This document shows, in pieces, positions 32,288 through 41,347 of a stretch of 64,000 bases of DNA. Position numbers and translations under genes: made by a program. The notes beneath the pieces are model-generated. The model did not search any database. It was not told where the DNA came from and saw only the letters and a program-made list of their open reading frames with translations. Where the stretch lies: contig NC_010001.1 in assembly GCF_000018685.1 (NCBI RefSeq), positions 328,001 to 392,000 of the forward strand, written 5' to 3'. Within the stretch, counting starts at the first letter, position 1; every line of letters begins with the position of its first letter. This DNA is from Lachnoclostridium phytofermentans ISDg. GTDB taxonomy: Bacteria; Bacillota; Clostridia; Lachnospirales; Lachnospiraceae.

Positions 32288-33181
32288 TTAGTTCGTTAAC
32301 TTCTTTTCAGCATGAAACTGTATTAAGGTAATGATGCTGATAATAAACAGCAGAACCATAGCAGCGGCACTGGAAACACCATAAGTTTCGGAAATAAAAG
32401 ATTTACTATAAATGTAGTTTACTACTAATGTTGTAGCTTGCCCTGGACCGCCTTCAGTCATTACATAGATAAGGTCAAAGGACTTAAAGCTAGTAACAGT
32501 AAGCATCAAAACTACAAAGAAAAGAGCGGGAGTGAGAAGTGGTGCCGCGATTCGCCAAAAGTACTGACGTCTGTTTGCGCCGTCTATCGTTGCTGCTTCG
32601 TAGAGGTCTACGGGAATATCTTGTAATGCAGCAAGTAAAACAATCATGTAGTACCCCATGTATTTCCATACGGAAACGATAATAACTGCTGGGATTGCCC
32701 ACTTGACTGATGCAGTCCAACCTGGAGGATTTTGTATACCAATCCATCGTAAAAATTCATTAATAGGTCCGAAATCTTTTTGAAAAAGCATATTCCATAC
32801 AACGCCAACAGCTACAATACTAGCTACATACGGAAAGAATACGGCGCTGCGAAAAAAACCTCTAAATCGTAATTTATTATTAAGCAGCACAGCCAAACCC
32901 AAAGCTATAAAAGTTGTTAAAACCACAGTAAAAAATGTGTAATACATAGTACGGCTAAGGGCGTTTACAAAATTCTTGTCTTTAAAAATTGTAACAAAGT
33001 TTTTTAAACCTACAAATTTCATAGGTCCAAAACCATTCCATGAAACTAAACTTAGAACCAAGGAAAACATTACAGGTATAAAAACAAAAATAAAGAAACC
33101 AATAAAGTTTGGCAAAATAAACGAATAACCAATAAGTGCATTGCGTGTACGTAAACTAAGTTTCTTTTTTCTATTATTCAT
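32288..33181 (-). CDS. CUT1 sugar ABC transporter permease (MalF-like)
   Basis: A 297-residue inner-membrane permease, the partner of the MalG-like subunit. It has six membrane helices, beginning with IGYSFILPNFIGFFIFVFIPVMF, and an EAA loop YEAATIDGANRRQYFWRIAAPLL near residue 195. The end of the sequence (ESYGVSSAA-like region, then IISIITLIQF) is normal for the family. It lies between the binding-protein gene and the second permease. Import of a uronic-acid-containing oligosaccharide is inferred from the GH88 neighbour. Confidence 0.92.
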   Translation of the reverse strand: MNNRKKKLSLRTRNALIGYSFILPNFIGFFIFVFIPVMFSLVLSLVSWNGFGPMKFVGLKNFVTIFKDKNFVNALSRTMYYTFFTVVLTTFIALGLAVLLNNKLRFRGFFRSAVFFPYVASIVAVGVVWNMLFQKDFGPINEFLRWIGIQNPPGWTASVKWAIPAVIIVSVWKYMGYYMIVLLAALQDIPVDLYEAATIDGANRRQYFWRIAAPLLTPALFFVVLMLTVTSFKSFDLIYVMTEGGPGQATTLVVNYIYSKSFISETYGVSSAAAMVLLFIISIITLIQFHAEKKLTN

Positions 33182-33233
33182 ATAGCTGCTCCTTTAAAAA
33201 ATGCGGCGAAACAATATCGCCGCATTTACAATA

Positions 33234-34583
33234 TTATTGTTCCTGTATTGTCTTAGAGTTTTCAGTGAAAGCTTTAATTCCTTCGTCTATAGTAACTTCA
33301 CCGAGCATGATAAGGCTGTGTTCCTCACCAAGCATCTTATCAACTTCATTTACATTATCTACGATTGGACGATCTAATACGATATTCTTAACTTGTAAAG
33401 CTTCTTTTGCACCTTCAGGCATACCTTCTAAAGATGTAACAGTATCAAGAAGTTCTGGATTAATACGAGCTGGTAATTGACCAACGGAAGCTAGATAGGA
33501 AGCACCGCTATCACCTGTCATAAATTTGATAAGCTCCCAAGCTAATTCTTTATTTTTAGAAGCTGCGTTAATTGAAATTGGAGTTGCGGAACCTACAGTG
33601 TTTCCTGCCTCTAAGCCCTCTGGATGAGGTATTGTAGCAACTCCCCAATTCACACTGCATTCACCTTTGCTTACAACATCTCTCATTGTAGCCATGAACC
33701 ATGTGCCCATAGGAAGCATAGCAACAGAACCATTTTGGAATACACCTGAATAATGGATGTTTGCTGTTTTAAGTGTTGCATAATCCATAATGGTCTTGTC
33801 ATCGTTTTGCATTCTTAAAGCCATCTCATAATAAGGTTTCATAAATTCGTAATCAGGACCCATAGTTGTGTTCTTTCCATCCTGTATAGCCCAGTTTTCT
33901 ACTAATGCTTGCCATGTATGAAGGTGTGCACCATAAACCTTGTTTGCACCTTCACCGAAAGTTACTTTTTTAGCAAGTTCTTCGAAATCTGCCCAAGTCA
34001 TATCGTTTGATGGGTAAGCAACTCCGGCTGTATCAAAGATGTCTTTGTTATAGTACAATACATAATAGTCTGTACGGAAAGGAAGACCTGGCTGAGTACC
34101 GTTAATGCTAATACTTTTATCTAATCCGTTATAGGAACTTAAGTCTACATTGTCGCGTTTTATGTATTCATTTAAATCGACAAGTTGACCCTTTTGATTC
34201 ATAGATGGCATTGTAGACGCATTTTTTACTAAAATTACGTCAGCAGCAGCTCCACCGTTTAAATCGATGTTTAATTTTGTATCATAGTCAGCGGAAGGAA
34301 TATCAACAATTTCCACATTAACTCCAGGATGTTGACTCATAAATTCAGCTAACATATCCTTGATATAAGGCATTTGGGTATCCACGTCCCAAGCGGAAAA
34401 TGTAATACTGCCGCTAAGCTCGTTCTTTTCTGGCTCTGTGGTAGGTTTGCTTTCGCTAGAATTGTTTGTTGGGGTTGGATCAGCAGAAGAAGGCTGATTA
34501 TTTTTTGTGCTACTGCAGCCTGTGAAAATAACTGAAGCTGCGAGAAGAGAACTAAGTACTTTTACTAATTTTTTATTTTTCAT
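33234..34583 (-). CDS. ABC transporter sugar-binding lipoprotein (CUT1)
   Basis: A 449-residue extracellular solute-binding protein. A lipoprotein signal (MKNKKLVKVLSSLLAASVIF then TGC) puts Cys23 at the mature N-terminus, followed by a serine/threonine/proline-rich linker. The mature part is a family 1 binding protein: ITFSAWDVDTQMPYIKDML, LNGGAAADVILVKN and MAMLPMGTWFMATMR-like segments. It is the first gene of the operon and should be most strongly expressed. A -10 box TATAAT lies upstream on the reverse strand (34642-34637) without a good -35, which fits a promoter needing an activator such as the AraC-type regulator encoded divergently. Confidence 0.92.
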   Translation of the reverse strand: MKNKKLVKVLSSLLAASVIFTGCSSTKNNQPSSADPTPTNNSSESKPTTEPEKNELSGSITFSAWDVDTQMPYIKDMLAEFMSQHPGVNVEIVDIPSADYDTKLNIDLNGGAAADVILVKNASTMPSMNQKGQLVDLNEYIKRDNVDLSSYNGLDKSISINGTQPGLPFRTDYYVLYYNKDIFDTAGVAYPSNDMTWADFEELAKKVTFGEGANKVYGAHLHTWQALVENWAIQDGKNTTMGPDYEFMKPYYEMALRMQNDDKTIMDYATLKTANIHYSGVFQNGSVAMLPMGTWFMATMRDVVSKGECSVNWGVATIPHPEGLEAGNTVGSATPISINAASKNKELAWELIKFMTGDSGASYLASVGQLPARINPELLDTVTSLEGMPEGAKEALQVKNIVLDRPIVDNVNEVDKMLGEEHSLIMLGEVTIDEGIKAFTENSKTIQEQ

Positions 34584-34851
34584 AAAATATCTCCTTTCGT
34601 TTAGTGGAATTTTTCAAATCCACATGTTACAATATCATTATACCTATATATTTGGCATAAAAAAACTAACAAAACAATTGAAAAATAATACAATTTATAT
34701 AAATTGAATTATTTTAATAAAATATTTTTATATATATTACTATTTTAATGTTATAAAAAAAATATATATAATTGAAAGGTTTTTTTTAGTAAAATATATT
34801 AATATGTTATAATAAATGATATTTTAAAATAAATGGTATTTTAAAATAAGA

Positions 34852-36387
34852 ATGGGTGCCCAGTTTATGAAGCATAAATTAAAAATCATATTAATGTCAG
34901 CCTTATGTATTATTACAGTCGGTGTATGTAGCAGCGTCTATTTATATAATAATCTAATGAACATTATTAGTAACAAAGAGGAAGGTATCAGCGACTTATA
35001 TCTTGAAACAGTTCGCAATCAACTGAATTATAATCTTGTAGAACTGGTGGGGTTAAGCCAATGCAGAAATGATTTAGATATCTCTAAGGCTATGAGGCTT
35101 GATAAGATGTCATCATCCAAAGAAAAAAATCTTGCATTACGAGCCAGTGAAAAGCTGACCTCCTACTTATCAAACTATCGTACATGGCGATATGTTGATA
35201 AACTTATAGCGTTTAATGAAAAAGGAATATCCGTACAAGCTGCTACGCTTGGTGTAAATAGGCTTGATGATCCTGATAGGATTTTGGAACTTAATATTTT
35301 TAACAGCCTTTTACAAAGTGGGGATAAACAGATTATTAGCCTATCACCCTCCATTATAAATGGTAAAGAGTGTATTGCACTAATATGTCAGATCTATGAC
35401 ATTAACAATTCAAAATCGAATGGTTGGCTTTATATGGAGATAAATACCGATATTATTGCCGATAATCTGTCCAAAGATTTAGGGGTGAATCTTTATGTGG
35501 CGAAAGCGGATGGTACATATCTTTTAGGGAACCAAATTACTTCCGGAGTAGGTAAAACAATGAAAACCCATGAGATCCCGTTGTCAGTAGCTGGTCTTAA
35601 ATTAATAGGTTTTAAAGAATCTATATCGACAGCTCGGAGTGTAAGTTCTGTAATTATTACAATCGTTGTAGTAGTATTAGCCGCTTTAGTGGCAGCAATT
35701 CTTATGGCAATCGTAATTATATCCTTGCTACGTGAAAGTGAGGTTTTACGTAATCAAAGGAAAAACGCCGAAATTACCATGCTTCAAAGTCAGATAAATC
35801 CACATTTTCTTTATAATACCCTGGAGTCAATCCAGTGGATGGCTAAAATTCAGAAAAACACTGGAATCGTAAAAATAACACGCTGCCTAATATCACTACT
35901 TCGTAATATGGCGAAAAGTGTGGGAGAGAAAATCAGTTTAGGAGAAGAACTTGCCCTATTGAATGATTACGTGGAATTGCAGTCGATTCGATATATGGAC
36001 GCTTTTGAGGTAGTTAATAATATACCGGAGTCCTTTCATTCTTACGCAATTATAAAATTTTCTATCCAGCCTCTTGTAGAAAACGCTATTTTTCATGGGG
36101 TTGTACCTTCTGGGAAAAATGGTACAATTACGATAAATGCCATCGAGGATGGAAACGATTTGTTAATTACGGTGACGGACGACGGTATTGGTATGGAGCC
36201 ACCAGAACTTAGAAAATTATCCGATCGGATGGAAAGCACGTCATCCAAAGGATTGACCGGAATAGGATTATCCAATGTAAATAACCGTTACAAGCTGTCA
36301 TATGGAGAACAATACGGTCTTACATTCGAAAGTGAGAGCGGACAGTATACGAAGGTTATTATGCGGTTTCCGAAAGAAGTTGTTTAA
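34852..36387 (+). CDS. sensor histidine kinase (YesM/LytS-like)
   Basis: A 511-residue membrane sensor. One membrane helix at about residues 8-30, an extracellular domain to about 260 and a second helix (VIITIVVVVLAALVAAILMAIVII) are followed by the cytosolic kinase. The phospho-acceptor motif QSQINPHFLYNTLESIQWM is typical of the His_kinase family, and the ATPase has NAIFHGV, TDDGIGM and GLTGIGLSNV boxes. No strong SD precedes ATG 34852; the in-frame ATG at 34867 is an alternative. It lies 18 bases before the response regulator gene and is divergent from the sugar transport operon, which it probably controls in response to an extracellular saccharide. Confidence 0.9.
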   Translation: MGAQFMKHKLKIILMSALCIITVGVCSSVYLYNNLMNIISNKEEGISDLYLETVRNQLNYNLVELVGLSQCRNDLDISKAMRLDKMSSSKEKNLALRASEKLTSYLSNYRTWRYVDKLIAFNEKGISVQAATLGVNRLDDPDRILELNIFNSLLQSGDKQIISLSPSIINGKECIALICQIYDINNSKSNGWLYMEINTDIIADNLSKDLGVNLYVAKADGTYLLGNQITSGVGKTMKTHEIPLSVAGLKLIGFKESISTARSVSSVIITIVVVVLAALVAAILMAIVIISLLRESEVLRNQRKNAEITMLQSQINPHFLYNTLESIQWMAKIQKNTGIVKITRCLISLLRNMAKSVGEKISLGEELALLNDYVELQSIRYMDAFEVVNNIPESFHSYAIIKFSIQPLVENAIFHGVVPSGKNGTITINAIEDGNDLLITVTDDGIGMEPPELRKLSDRMESTSSKGLTGIGLSNVNNRYKLSYGEQYGLTFESESGQYTKVIMRFPKEVV

Positions 36388-36405
36388 AAGGAACGGAGTG
36401 AATAT

Positions 36406-38004
36406 ATGTATAGAGTTTTGTTGGTAGACGACGAGCCTTTAATTTTATCTGGCGTTAAATTTTTAATTGATTGGGAAAAGAATGATTGCATCCTTGCGGG
36501 GACAGCTAAAAATGGCGCACAAGCTTTGGAACTTATTGATGAGCTTAAGCCAGATATTGTGATAACAGATATCAATATGCCTATCATGAATGGCATTGAA
36601 CTTTTGCGTCATACTCAGGAAAATTATCCGGCAATTGTGTTTATCATGCTGACAAATCTTGAAGAATTTGATTTGGCAAGGGAAGCTATGCGTATGAAAG
36701 CAGCAGATTATTTGACAAAGTCAATGATGGAACCCCAAATGTTAGAGAACAGCTTAACTATGGCCAAAAAAGAAGCCAAAACACGAGGTGGCTTTCTCCA
36801 TGCGGAAGCAGCAGGATATTATTTGTTGGAAAATAAGCGGAAGTTATTGACCGTCGCGTCGGAGCATTTTATTTCAAAAAATGAGATTAGCAAGCATGAG
36901 TCGGCTATATTGGCGGAACATGGAATACTGGAAGGTTGGGCATGTATACTGATATGGTTCACTGCAGCCGAGTCTACCGCTATTTCCAACGATTCGGAAG
37001 AAGATACTGAAATCACTTCTTGGATGAACGAGATAGTAGAAAATTTGGCACAAAACAGCTTTTCAAATTATTTAATTCAAACAAGATTTAAAAACAAACA
37101 AAGATTTCTTTTACTTCACTGGGGGAAAAGTATAGCTGAAAATGAGAAGCAAGCGGTAATTTTCGCTAAAAGATTAAGTTCCGCTTCGGAAAATATTGCT
37201 GGATTAAAAGCTAGTGTGTTATATACAGATGTGTTCAAAAAAGAGGACAAGCGAAAGGAATGCCTGAAGCAATTATATGATTTAGATACCTATTTTTATC
37301 TAAATAAAACAATGCTTGCAGGATATCATGAAATTGGAACGACCGTATGCAATCCTTTGGGTCTTATGGGTCTTCCGAAAAAGATGGAAGTCGAATTGAA
37401 TAGCTTAAGCATATCAGGTTGTAATGACATATTTACAAAGGCTATTCATCGGATAAGTGAAATACCTCATGAAAAGGAAGAGGCAATTTGGATTTGTGAA
37501 GAAATTTGCGATGTTTTAAAACGTTGGTTTTCGGAGCGAGGTGATGACATCGCTATTAATAGTATTTTTCAAAGTTATAAGGAAATCGAAATGCTTACTG
37601 CGAGAAGTCAGGTTATTTGTTGGCTGGAAAAGTTAAAGAAAGAAGTTTTGGAATGGTTAAAGCCTTTGGCGGAACATCGTAGTGATTTGGTGGATAAAGC
37701 CAAAGAATATGTACGAAATAATGTTGATAAGCGGATTACGCTTCAAGATACAGCCTCCCATGTAGGCGTCTCATTAGGCTATCTTTCCTCATTATTTAAG
37801 AAACAAGATGGGCAAAATTTTATTGACTATGTGAATAAAAGTAAAGTAGATCGGGCCTGTGAGCTTATACGTGAAGGAGGCTTAAGGCTAAATGAAATAA
37901 GTTATATGTTAGGCTTTGAAAATGCCTATTATTTTAGTAAAGTTTTTCGACGCCACGTCGGTGTAACACCGTCGGAATATCAAAATGAATTGAAAAATAA
38001 TTAA
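36406..38004 (+). CDS. response regulator with AraC-type DNA-binding domain (YesN-like)
   Basis: A 532-residue regulator. The receiver has D8-D9, phospho-acceptor D55 in VITDINMP, and the conserved Lys in DYLTKS. A long central region of about 290 residues is typical of YesN-type proteins. The C-terminal 100 residues hold two helix-turn-helix units: ITLQDTASHVGVSLGYLSSLF and the AraC signature LNEISYMLGFENAYYFSKVF, followed by RRHVGVTPSEY. It should be phosphorylated by the preceding kinase and activate the divergent GH88/ABC operon. The start follows AACGGAG. Confidence 0.93.
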   Translation: MYRVLLVDDEPLILSGVKFLIDWEKNDCILAGTAKNGAQALELIDELKPDIVITDINMPIMNGIELLRHTQENYPAIVFIMLTNLEEFDLAREAMRMKAADYLTKSMMEPQMLENSLTMAKKEAKTRGGFLHAEAAGYYLLENKRKLLTVASEHFISKNEISKHESAILAEHGILEGWACILIWFTAAESTAISNDSEEDTEITSWMNEIVENLAQNSFSNYLIQTRFKNKQRFLLLHWGKSIAENEKQAVIFAKRLSSASENIAGLKASVLYTDVFKKEDKRKECLKQLYDLDTYFYLNKTMLAGYHEIGTTVCNPLGLMGLPKKMEVELNSLSISGCNDIFTKAIHRISEIPHEKEEAIWICEEICDVLKRWFSERGDDIAINSIFQSYKEIEMLTARSQVICWLEKLKKEVLEWLKPLAEHRSDLVDKAKEYVRNNVDKRITLQDTASHVGVSLGYLSSLFKKQDGQNFIDYVNKSKVDRACELIREGGLRLNEISYMLGFENAYYFSKVFRRHVGVTPSEYQNELKNN

Positions 38005-38025
38005 ATAGTGAGTATATGAGTTATA

Positions 38026-38058
38026 GGGTGCTAATAATTTTAGCACCCTTATTATTAG
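38026..38058 (+). terminator. Rho-independent terminator after the two-component genes
   Basis: GGGTGCTAA (38026-38034) pairs with TTAGCACCC (38040-38048), followed by a T-rich tail. It marks the right edge of the carbohydrate cassette. Confidence 0.8.
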
Positions 38059-38261
38059 TTGTATATTTAAAAAATATTTTGATTGATAAATGCAATTTAT
38101 TAAGCTATGTGCATGATTTTCTTGTATTTTCGAATACTAATTTTGAATCGCTTTTATGAAGCATTCTATTCATCTAATTATATATTTAAATTGGTAGTTG
38201 GGTGAATGGCCATTATTAACAAAAAGGTAGTTTTCTGTTTTTTGTTGAAAGGAGGGATTCT

Positions 38262-38486
38262 TTGAAGTCGAATCGTTTAGAGAAGTTAGATCCTAAGGTA
38301 GAAGAGCTTATGAGTACACACCCTAACTTAAGAAAAGCCCCAGCGAATATCACGAATCATGTAGAACAGGAGCCTGGTATGATGACAAAACAGGGTTCTA
38401 GCTACGGTGCAAATAATAAATGTGCACCAGATAACAATATTTTTTATGAGGATAGAAGCAATCACCTATGTAGTAAAGGCGATTAA
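38262..38486 (+). CDS. small hypothetical protein, 74 residues
   Basis: A TTG start at 38262 lies six bases after the strong SD AAAGGAGGG, which makes translation likely. The product is polar, with no membrane segment: a charged N-terminus (NRLEKLDPKVEELMSTHP), then a Gly/Asn-rich tail with two cysteines (CAPDNN, LCSKGD). I do not recognise a family. A terminator follows at 38521-38578, so it forms its own unit, convergent with the small reverse-strand gene at 38577-38726. Confidence 0.6.
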   Translation: MKSNRLEKLDPKVEELMSTHPNLRKAPANITNHVEQEPGMMTKQGSSYGANNKCAPDNNIFYEDRSNHLCSKGD

Positions 38487-38520
38487 CTAGCACTCAAAAG
38501 AATCTTTATAAGTAAGGGAA

Positions 38521-38578
38521 AAAAGACCTCTCAAATCCGAGCTTTGTATAAAACTAGGATTAGAAAGGTCTTTTTTTT
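38521..38578. terminator. terminator shared by two small convergent genes
   Basis: AAAAGACCT (38521-38529) pairs with AGGTCTTTT, extended by TCAAATCC/GGATTAGA, followed by eight T. The stop of the reverse-strand gene lies within the T-run. Confidence 0.8.
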
Positions 38579-38726
38579 AACTTGTTACTTGTGCGCCCTT
38601 TTCCTCGTATGCTACTAGTACAACATCACTGCCAAACATATTTTTTATTTCATTTTCAAAATCAGTAATTTTTTGTTTGCAATCCTCTGTGATATTAGCC
38701 ATTTGATAAGCTTCAAAATCTTTCAT
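38577..38726 (-). CDS. small acidic protein, 49 residues
   Basis: On the reverse strand an ideal AGGAGG lies six bases before ATG 38726. The frame encodes 49 residues beginning MKDFEAYQMANITEDCKQKI and ending EEKGAQVTS, with TAA at 38579-38577. It is short but has coding character: a charged amphipathic helix followed by a strand-like VVLVAYEE. The family is not recognised. It is upstream-independent of parC and convergent with the 74-residue gene. Such small genes are easily left unannotated; translation is supported by the SD only. Confidence 0.6.
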   Translation of the reverse strand: MKDFEAYQMANITEDCKQKITDFENEIKNMFGSDVVLVAYEEKGAQVTS

Positions 38727-38856
38727 GAGAATCCTCCTATGTTAAGATTTACCTTAGAATTATTCTCCAATTTTTAAAGATTTATTCTATAATTGCTGCT
38801 TAAGGATAACAATGCGTTTTGATATTACTAAAATTAACTGATATTATAAACCAACA

Positions 38857-41103
38857 TTATAAACTAGCCTTTTGCCCCTTAGCTGCACGCTTTCTATTAC
38901 GGACTTTCTTAGCAGAGAGTTCTTTTCCTTGATATTCAAAGAATTCTGTTTCAGGAAGGGCAACTGTAGCAAAGGCGACTTTGTCCTTTTTCTCCAGGGT
39001 GATACCTTTCACTCCCTTACTGGTCTTCTTTAACTCGGATACCTCAGTTAATGGGAAGCCAAGTGAAAGACTGTCTTCTGTTAACAGAATAACTTTGGAA
39101 TCTGGATTTGAAATGGTATGGGCACTTAAGCAAAGAACAGATACCACATGATCGGCTTCCTCTAGCTTTGTTGCAGATATCATTGCACGATTAGTTTCAA
39201 ATTCGATTCCGGATACTAATTTTATAAAACCGTTTTTTGTTGTGAACAGTAATTGTGATTCAAATAAATCTTCAAATGCAATATAAAGCAGAATTTCTTC
39301 TTTATCTACCTTACATAAATTATGAATTAGGGTACCTTTGTCTTTTATTTTACATTTTGGTATCTTTTCCGCCTTTACTTGATACATGTTACCTTGTGCT
39401 GTAAAAAGGCATAATCGGTCGGTATTCTTCATTTTAACGATATGAACAAAGTCTTTTAAATTGTCCTCGGAAACACGAGAAATACTAGTATTATCGACGG
39501 ATTTTGTATAGCCGAATTTGTCAATTAAGATATAAATATCTTCTACTTTGACCTCTTCTACGTATTCTGCAATTTCCATATTAGCGAGAACAGTATGTCT
39601 TGGAACGTTAAATTGCTTTTTGTATTCTTTTAAGTTACTTTTAATGACTTTAAAGAGCTCTTTTTTGTTTCCTAAAATACTCTGATATTGTTCGATACTA
39701 TCCAACAAACTTTGATTCTCTTCATGTAGTCTAAGTATTTCTAAACCGATTAATTTACTTAAAGGCATTGCAAGAATAGCATCCGCCTGTCGTTCTGTAA
39801 AATCGAGTTTTGCTGCTTTTTTTCTAGAAGCCTCTGTTTTAAAATTAATTTCTGTGGTATTTCCATGAATCAAACAATCCTTTGCTTGTTTAATGGAAGA
39901 GGAGCCACGTAGAATTTCGATAATTAAATCAATTACATCCGTTGCTCGGATTAAACCATCAACGATTTCTAATCGTTTATTTGCTTTATCTAATAAGTGT
40001 TCGTATTCTTTCGTATAGAGTTCTTCTTGAAAAGAAACAAACTCACCAACCAAATTCTTTAGCTTGAATACAATTGGCTGTTGATCTTTTACTGCTAGAA
40101 GGTTTACTCCATACGTGTCTTCCATAGAGGTTTTTTTATAAAGACCATTTAATAGGTTTTCGATGTCACGGTCCTTCTTTACTTCAATTACGACACGAAT
40201 ACCTTCTTTTGAGGACTCGTCACGAACGTCAAAAATCTCATCAAAGACTTTATCTTTCATCAAATCTACAAGGCTTTCGACTAATTTGGTCTTATTTCCT
40301 GCTACGGTATATGGAATTTCTGTAATTACAATGTTTTTTCTACCATTGTCAGAAGCCTCGATTTCAGTCTTTGCACGAACCTTGAGACGACCTTCACCAG
40401 TTTCATAAATATTCCTAATATCTTCGCTATTAATAATTGTTCCACCAGTCGGGAAATCTGGCCCTGGTATATATTTCATTAACCCTTCGGTAGTAATATC
40501 GGGATTGTCAATATACGCTATGACACCTTCGATAACCTCACTTGGATTATGCGGTGGCATATTGGTTGCCATACCAACTGCAATACCAGTAGTTCCATTA
40601 ATTAATAAATTTGGAAGCATCGCTGGTAAGACAGAGGGTTCTTTCTCACTTTCATCAAAGTTAGGTACAAATTCAACAAGTCCCTTATCAAGATGATCAA
40701 GTAAAGTCATCGCGCCATCGGATAAACGTGCTTCCGTGTAACGCATCGCGGCTGCACCATCACCGTCAATGGAACCAAAGTTACCGTGACCATCGACAAG
40801 AGGGATTTGCATTGAATAAGGCTCTGTCATATGAACGAGTGCATCGTATATGGAGCTGTCACCATGAGGGTGATATTTACCCATCGTATCGCCAACAATA
40901 CGGGCACTCTTTCTGTGTGGCTTCTTTGGATCAAGTCCTAGCTCTATCATGGAATAAAGGATTCTTCGTTGAACAGGTTTTAAACCATCACGTACATCTG
41001 GTATGGCTCTAGCCATGATAACACTCATCGCATAGTTACGAAATGAGGTTTTCATTTCTTCAGAAAAATCCAACTGTATTATATTTTCTGCTTCTTTTTT
41101 CAT
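38857..41103 (-). CDS. parC: topoisomerase IV/gyrase subunit A
   Basis: The DNA-breaking subunit of a type IIA topoisomerase, 748 residues. The winged-helix catalytic region reads AMSVIMARAIPDVRDGLKPVQRR, with the quinolone-resistance region KSARIVGDTMGKYHPHGDSSIY and the active tyrosine in AAAMRYTEARLS. The C-terminal blade repeats are degenerate, and I see no GyrA box (QRRGGKG), so topoisomerase IV is favoured over gyrase. The start is ATG 41103 after TTGGAG; an ATG at 41121 is less likely. It follows the subunit B gene with a 244-base gap carrying three hairpins. A true gyrA elsewhere would confirm the assignment. Confidence 0.85.
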   Translation of the reverse strand: MKKEAENIIQLDFSEEMKTSFRNYAMSVIMARAIPDVRDGLKPVQRRILYSMIELGLDPKKPHRKSARIVGDTMGKYHPHGDSSIYDALVHMTEPYSMQIPLVDGHGNFGSIDGDGAAAMRYTEARLSDGAMTLLDHLDKGLVEFVPNFDESEKEPSVLPAMLPNLLINGTTGIAVGMATNMPPHNPSEVIEGVIAYIDNPDITTEGLMKYIPGPDFPTGGTIINSEDIRNIYETGEGRLKVRAKTEIEASDNGRKNIVITEIPYTVAGNKTKLVESLVDLMKDKVFDEIFDVRDESSKEGIRVVIEVKKDRDIENLLNGLYKKTSMEDTYGVNLLAVKDQQPIVFKLKNLVGEFVSFQEELYTKEYEHLLDKANKRLEIVDGLIRATDVIDLIIEILRGSSSIKQAKDCLIHGNTTEINFKTEASRKKAAKLDFTERQADAILAMPLSKLIGLEILRLHEENQSLLDSIEQYQSILGNKKELFKVIKSNLKEYKKQFNVPRHTVLANMEIAEYVEEVKVEDIYILIDKFGYTKSVDNTSISRVSEDNLKDFVHIVKMKNTDRLCLFTAQGNMYQVKAEKIPKCKIKDKGTLIHNLCKVDKEEILLYIAFEDLFESQLLFTTKNGFIKLVSGIEFETNRAMISATKLEEADHVVSVLCLSAHTISNPDSKVILLTEDSLSLGFPLTEVSELKKTSKGVKGITLEKKDKVAFATVALPETEFFEYQGKELSAKKVRNRKRAAKGQKASL

Positions 41104-41117
41104 TTTAACTCCAATCC

Positions 41118-41245
41118 GCATGCTCTAGCACGCATAAAATTTGGAGGTTGATAAATCATTTTCTATTTTTCAACCTAATTCCATTTCGCGTGCTTTTGCA
41201 CACATATTAATTAAGATAACTCTCAATCGTGTGACTTAGCACACG
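41118..41245 (-). repeat. three similar short hairpins in the parE-parC intergenic region
   Basis: Reverse-strand stems: CGTGTG/CACACG (41228-41245), GTGTGC/GCACGC (41188-41203) and GCGTGC/GCATGC (41118-41133), each with a 4-6-base loop. Each is followed by a related AT-rich tail (CGATTGAGAGTTA, CGAAATGGAATTA, CGGATTGGAGTTA). The last tail contains the parC SD. Confidence 0.65.
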
Positions 41246-41347
41246 GACTAATCAAGAGTTTAACAACCAGTGTATGCCATAAGTAAGAAGTTCAAAAGCT
41301 TGCTATAAGTAGTGTACTAACGTTATCTTAATGAAGTGGTATTCTAC

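Noticed and set aside
30277..34583. Insertion-sequence ends flanking the GH88 cassette
   Set aside because: No transposase, terminal inverted repeat or target duplication could be found at 30200 or 38060.
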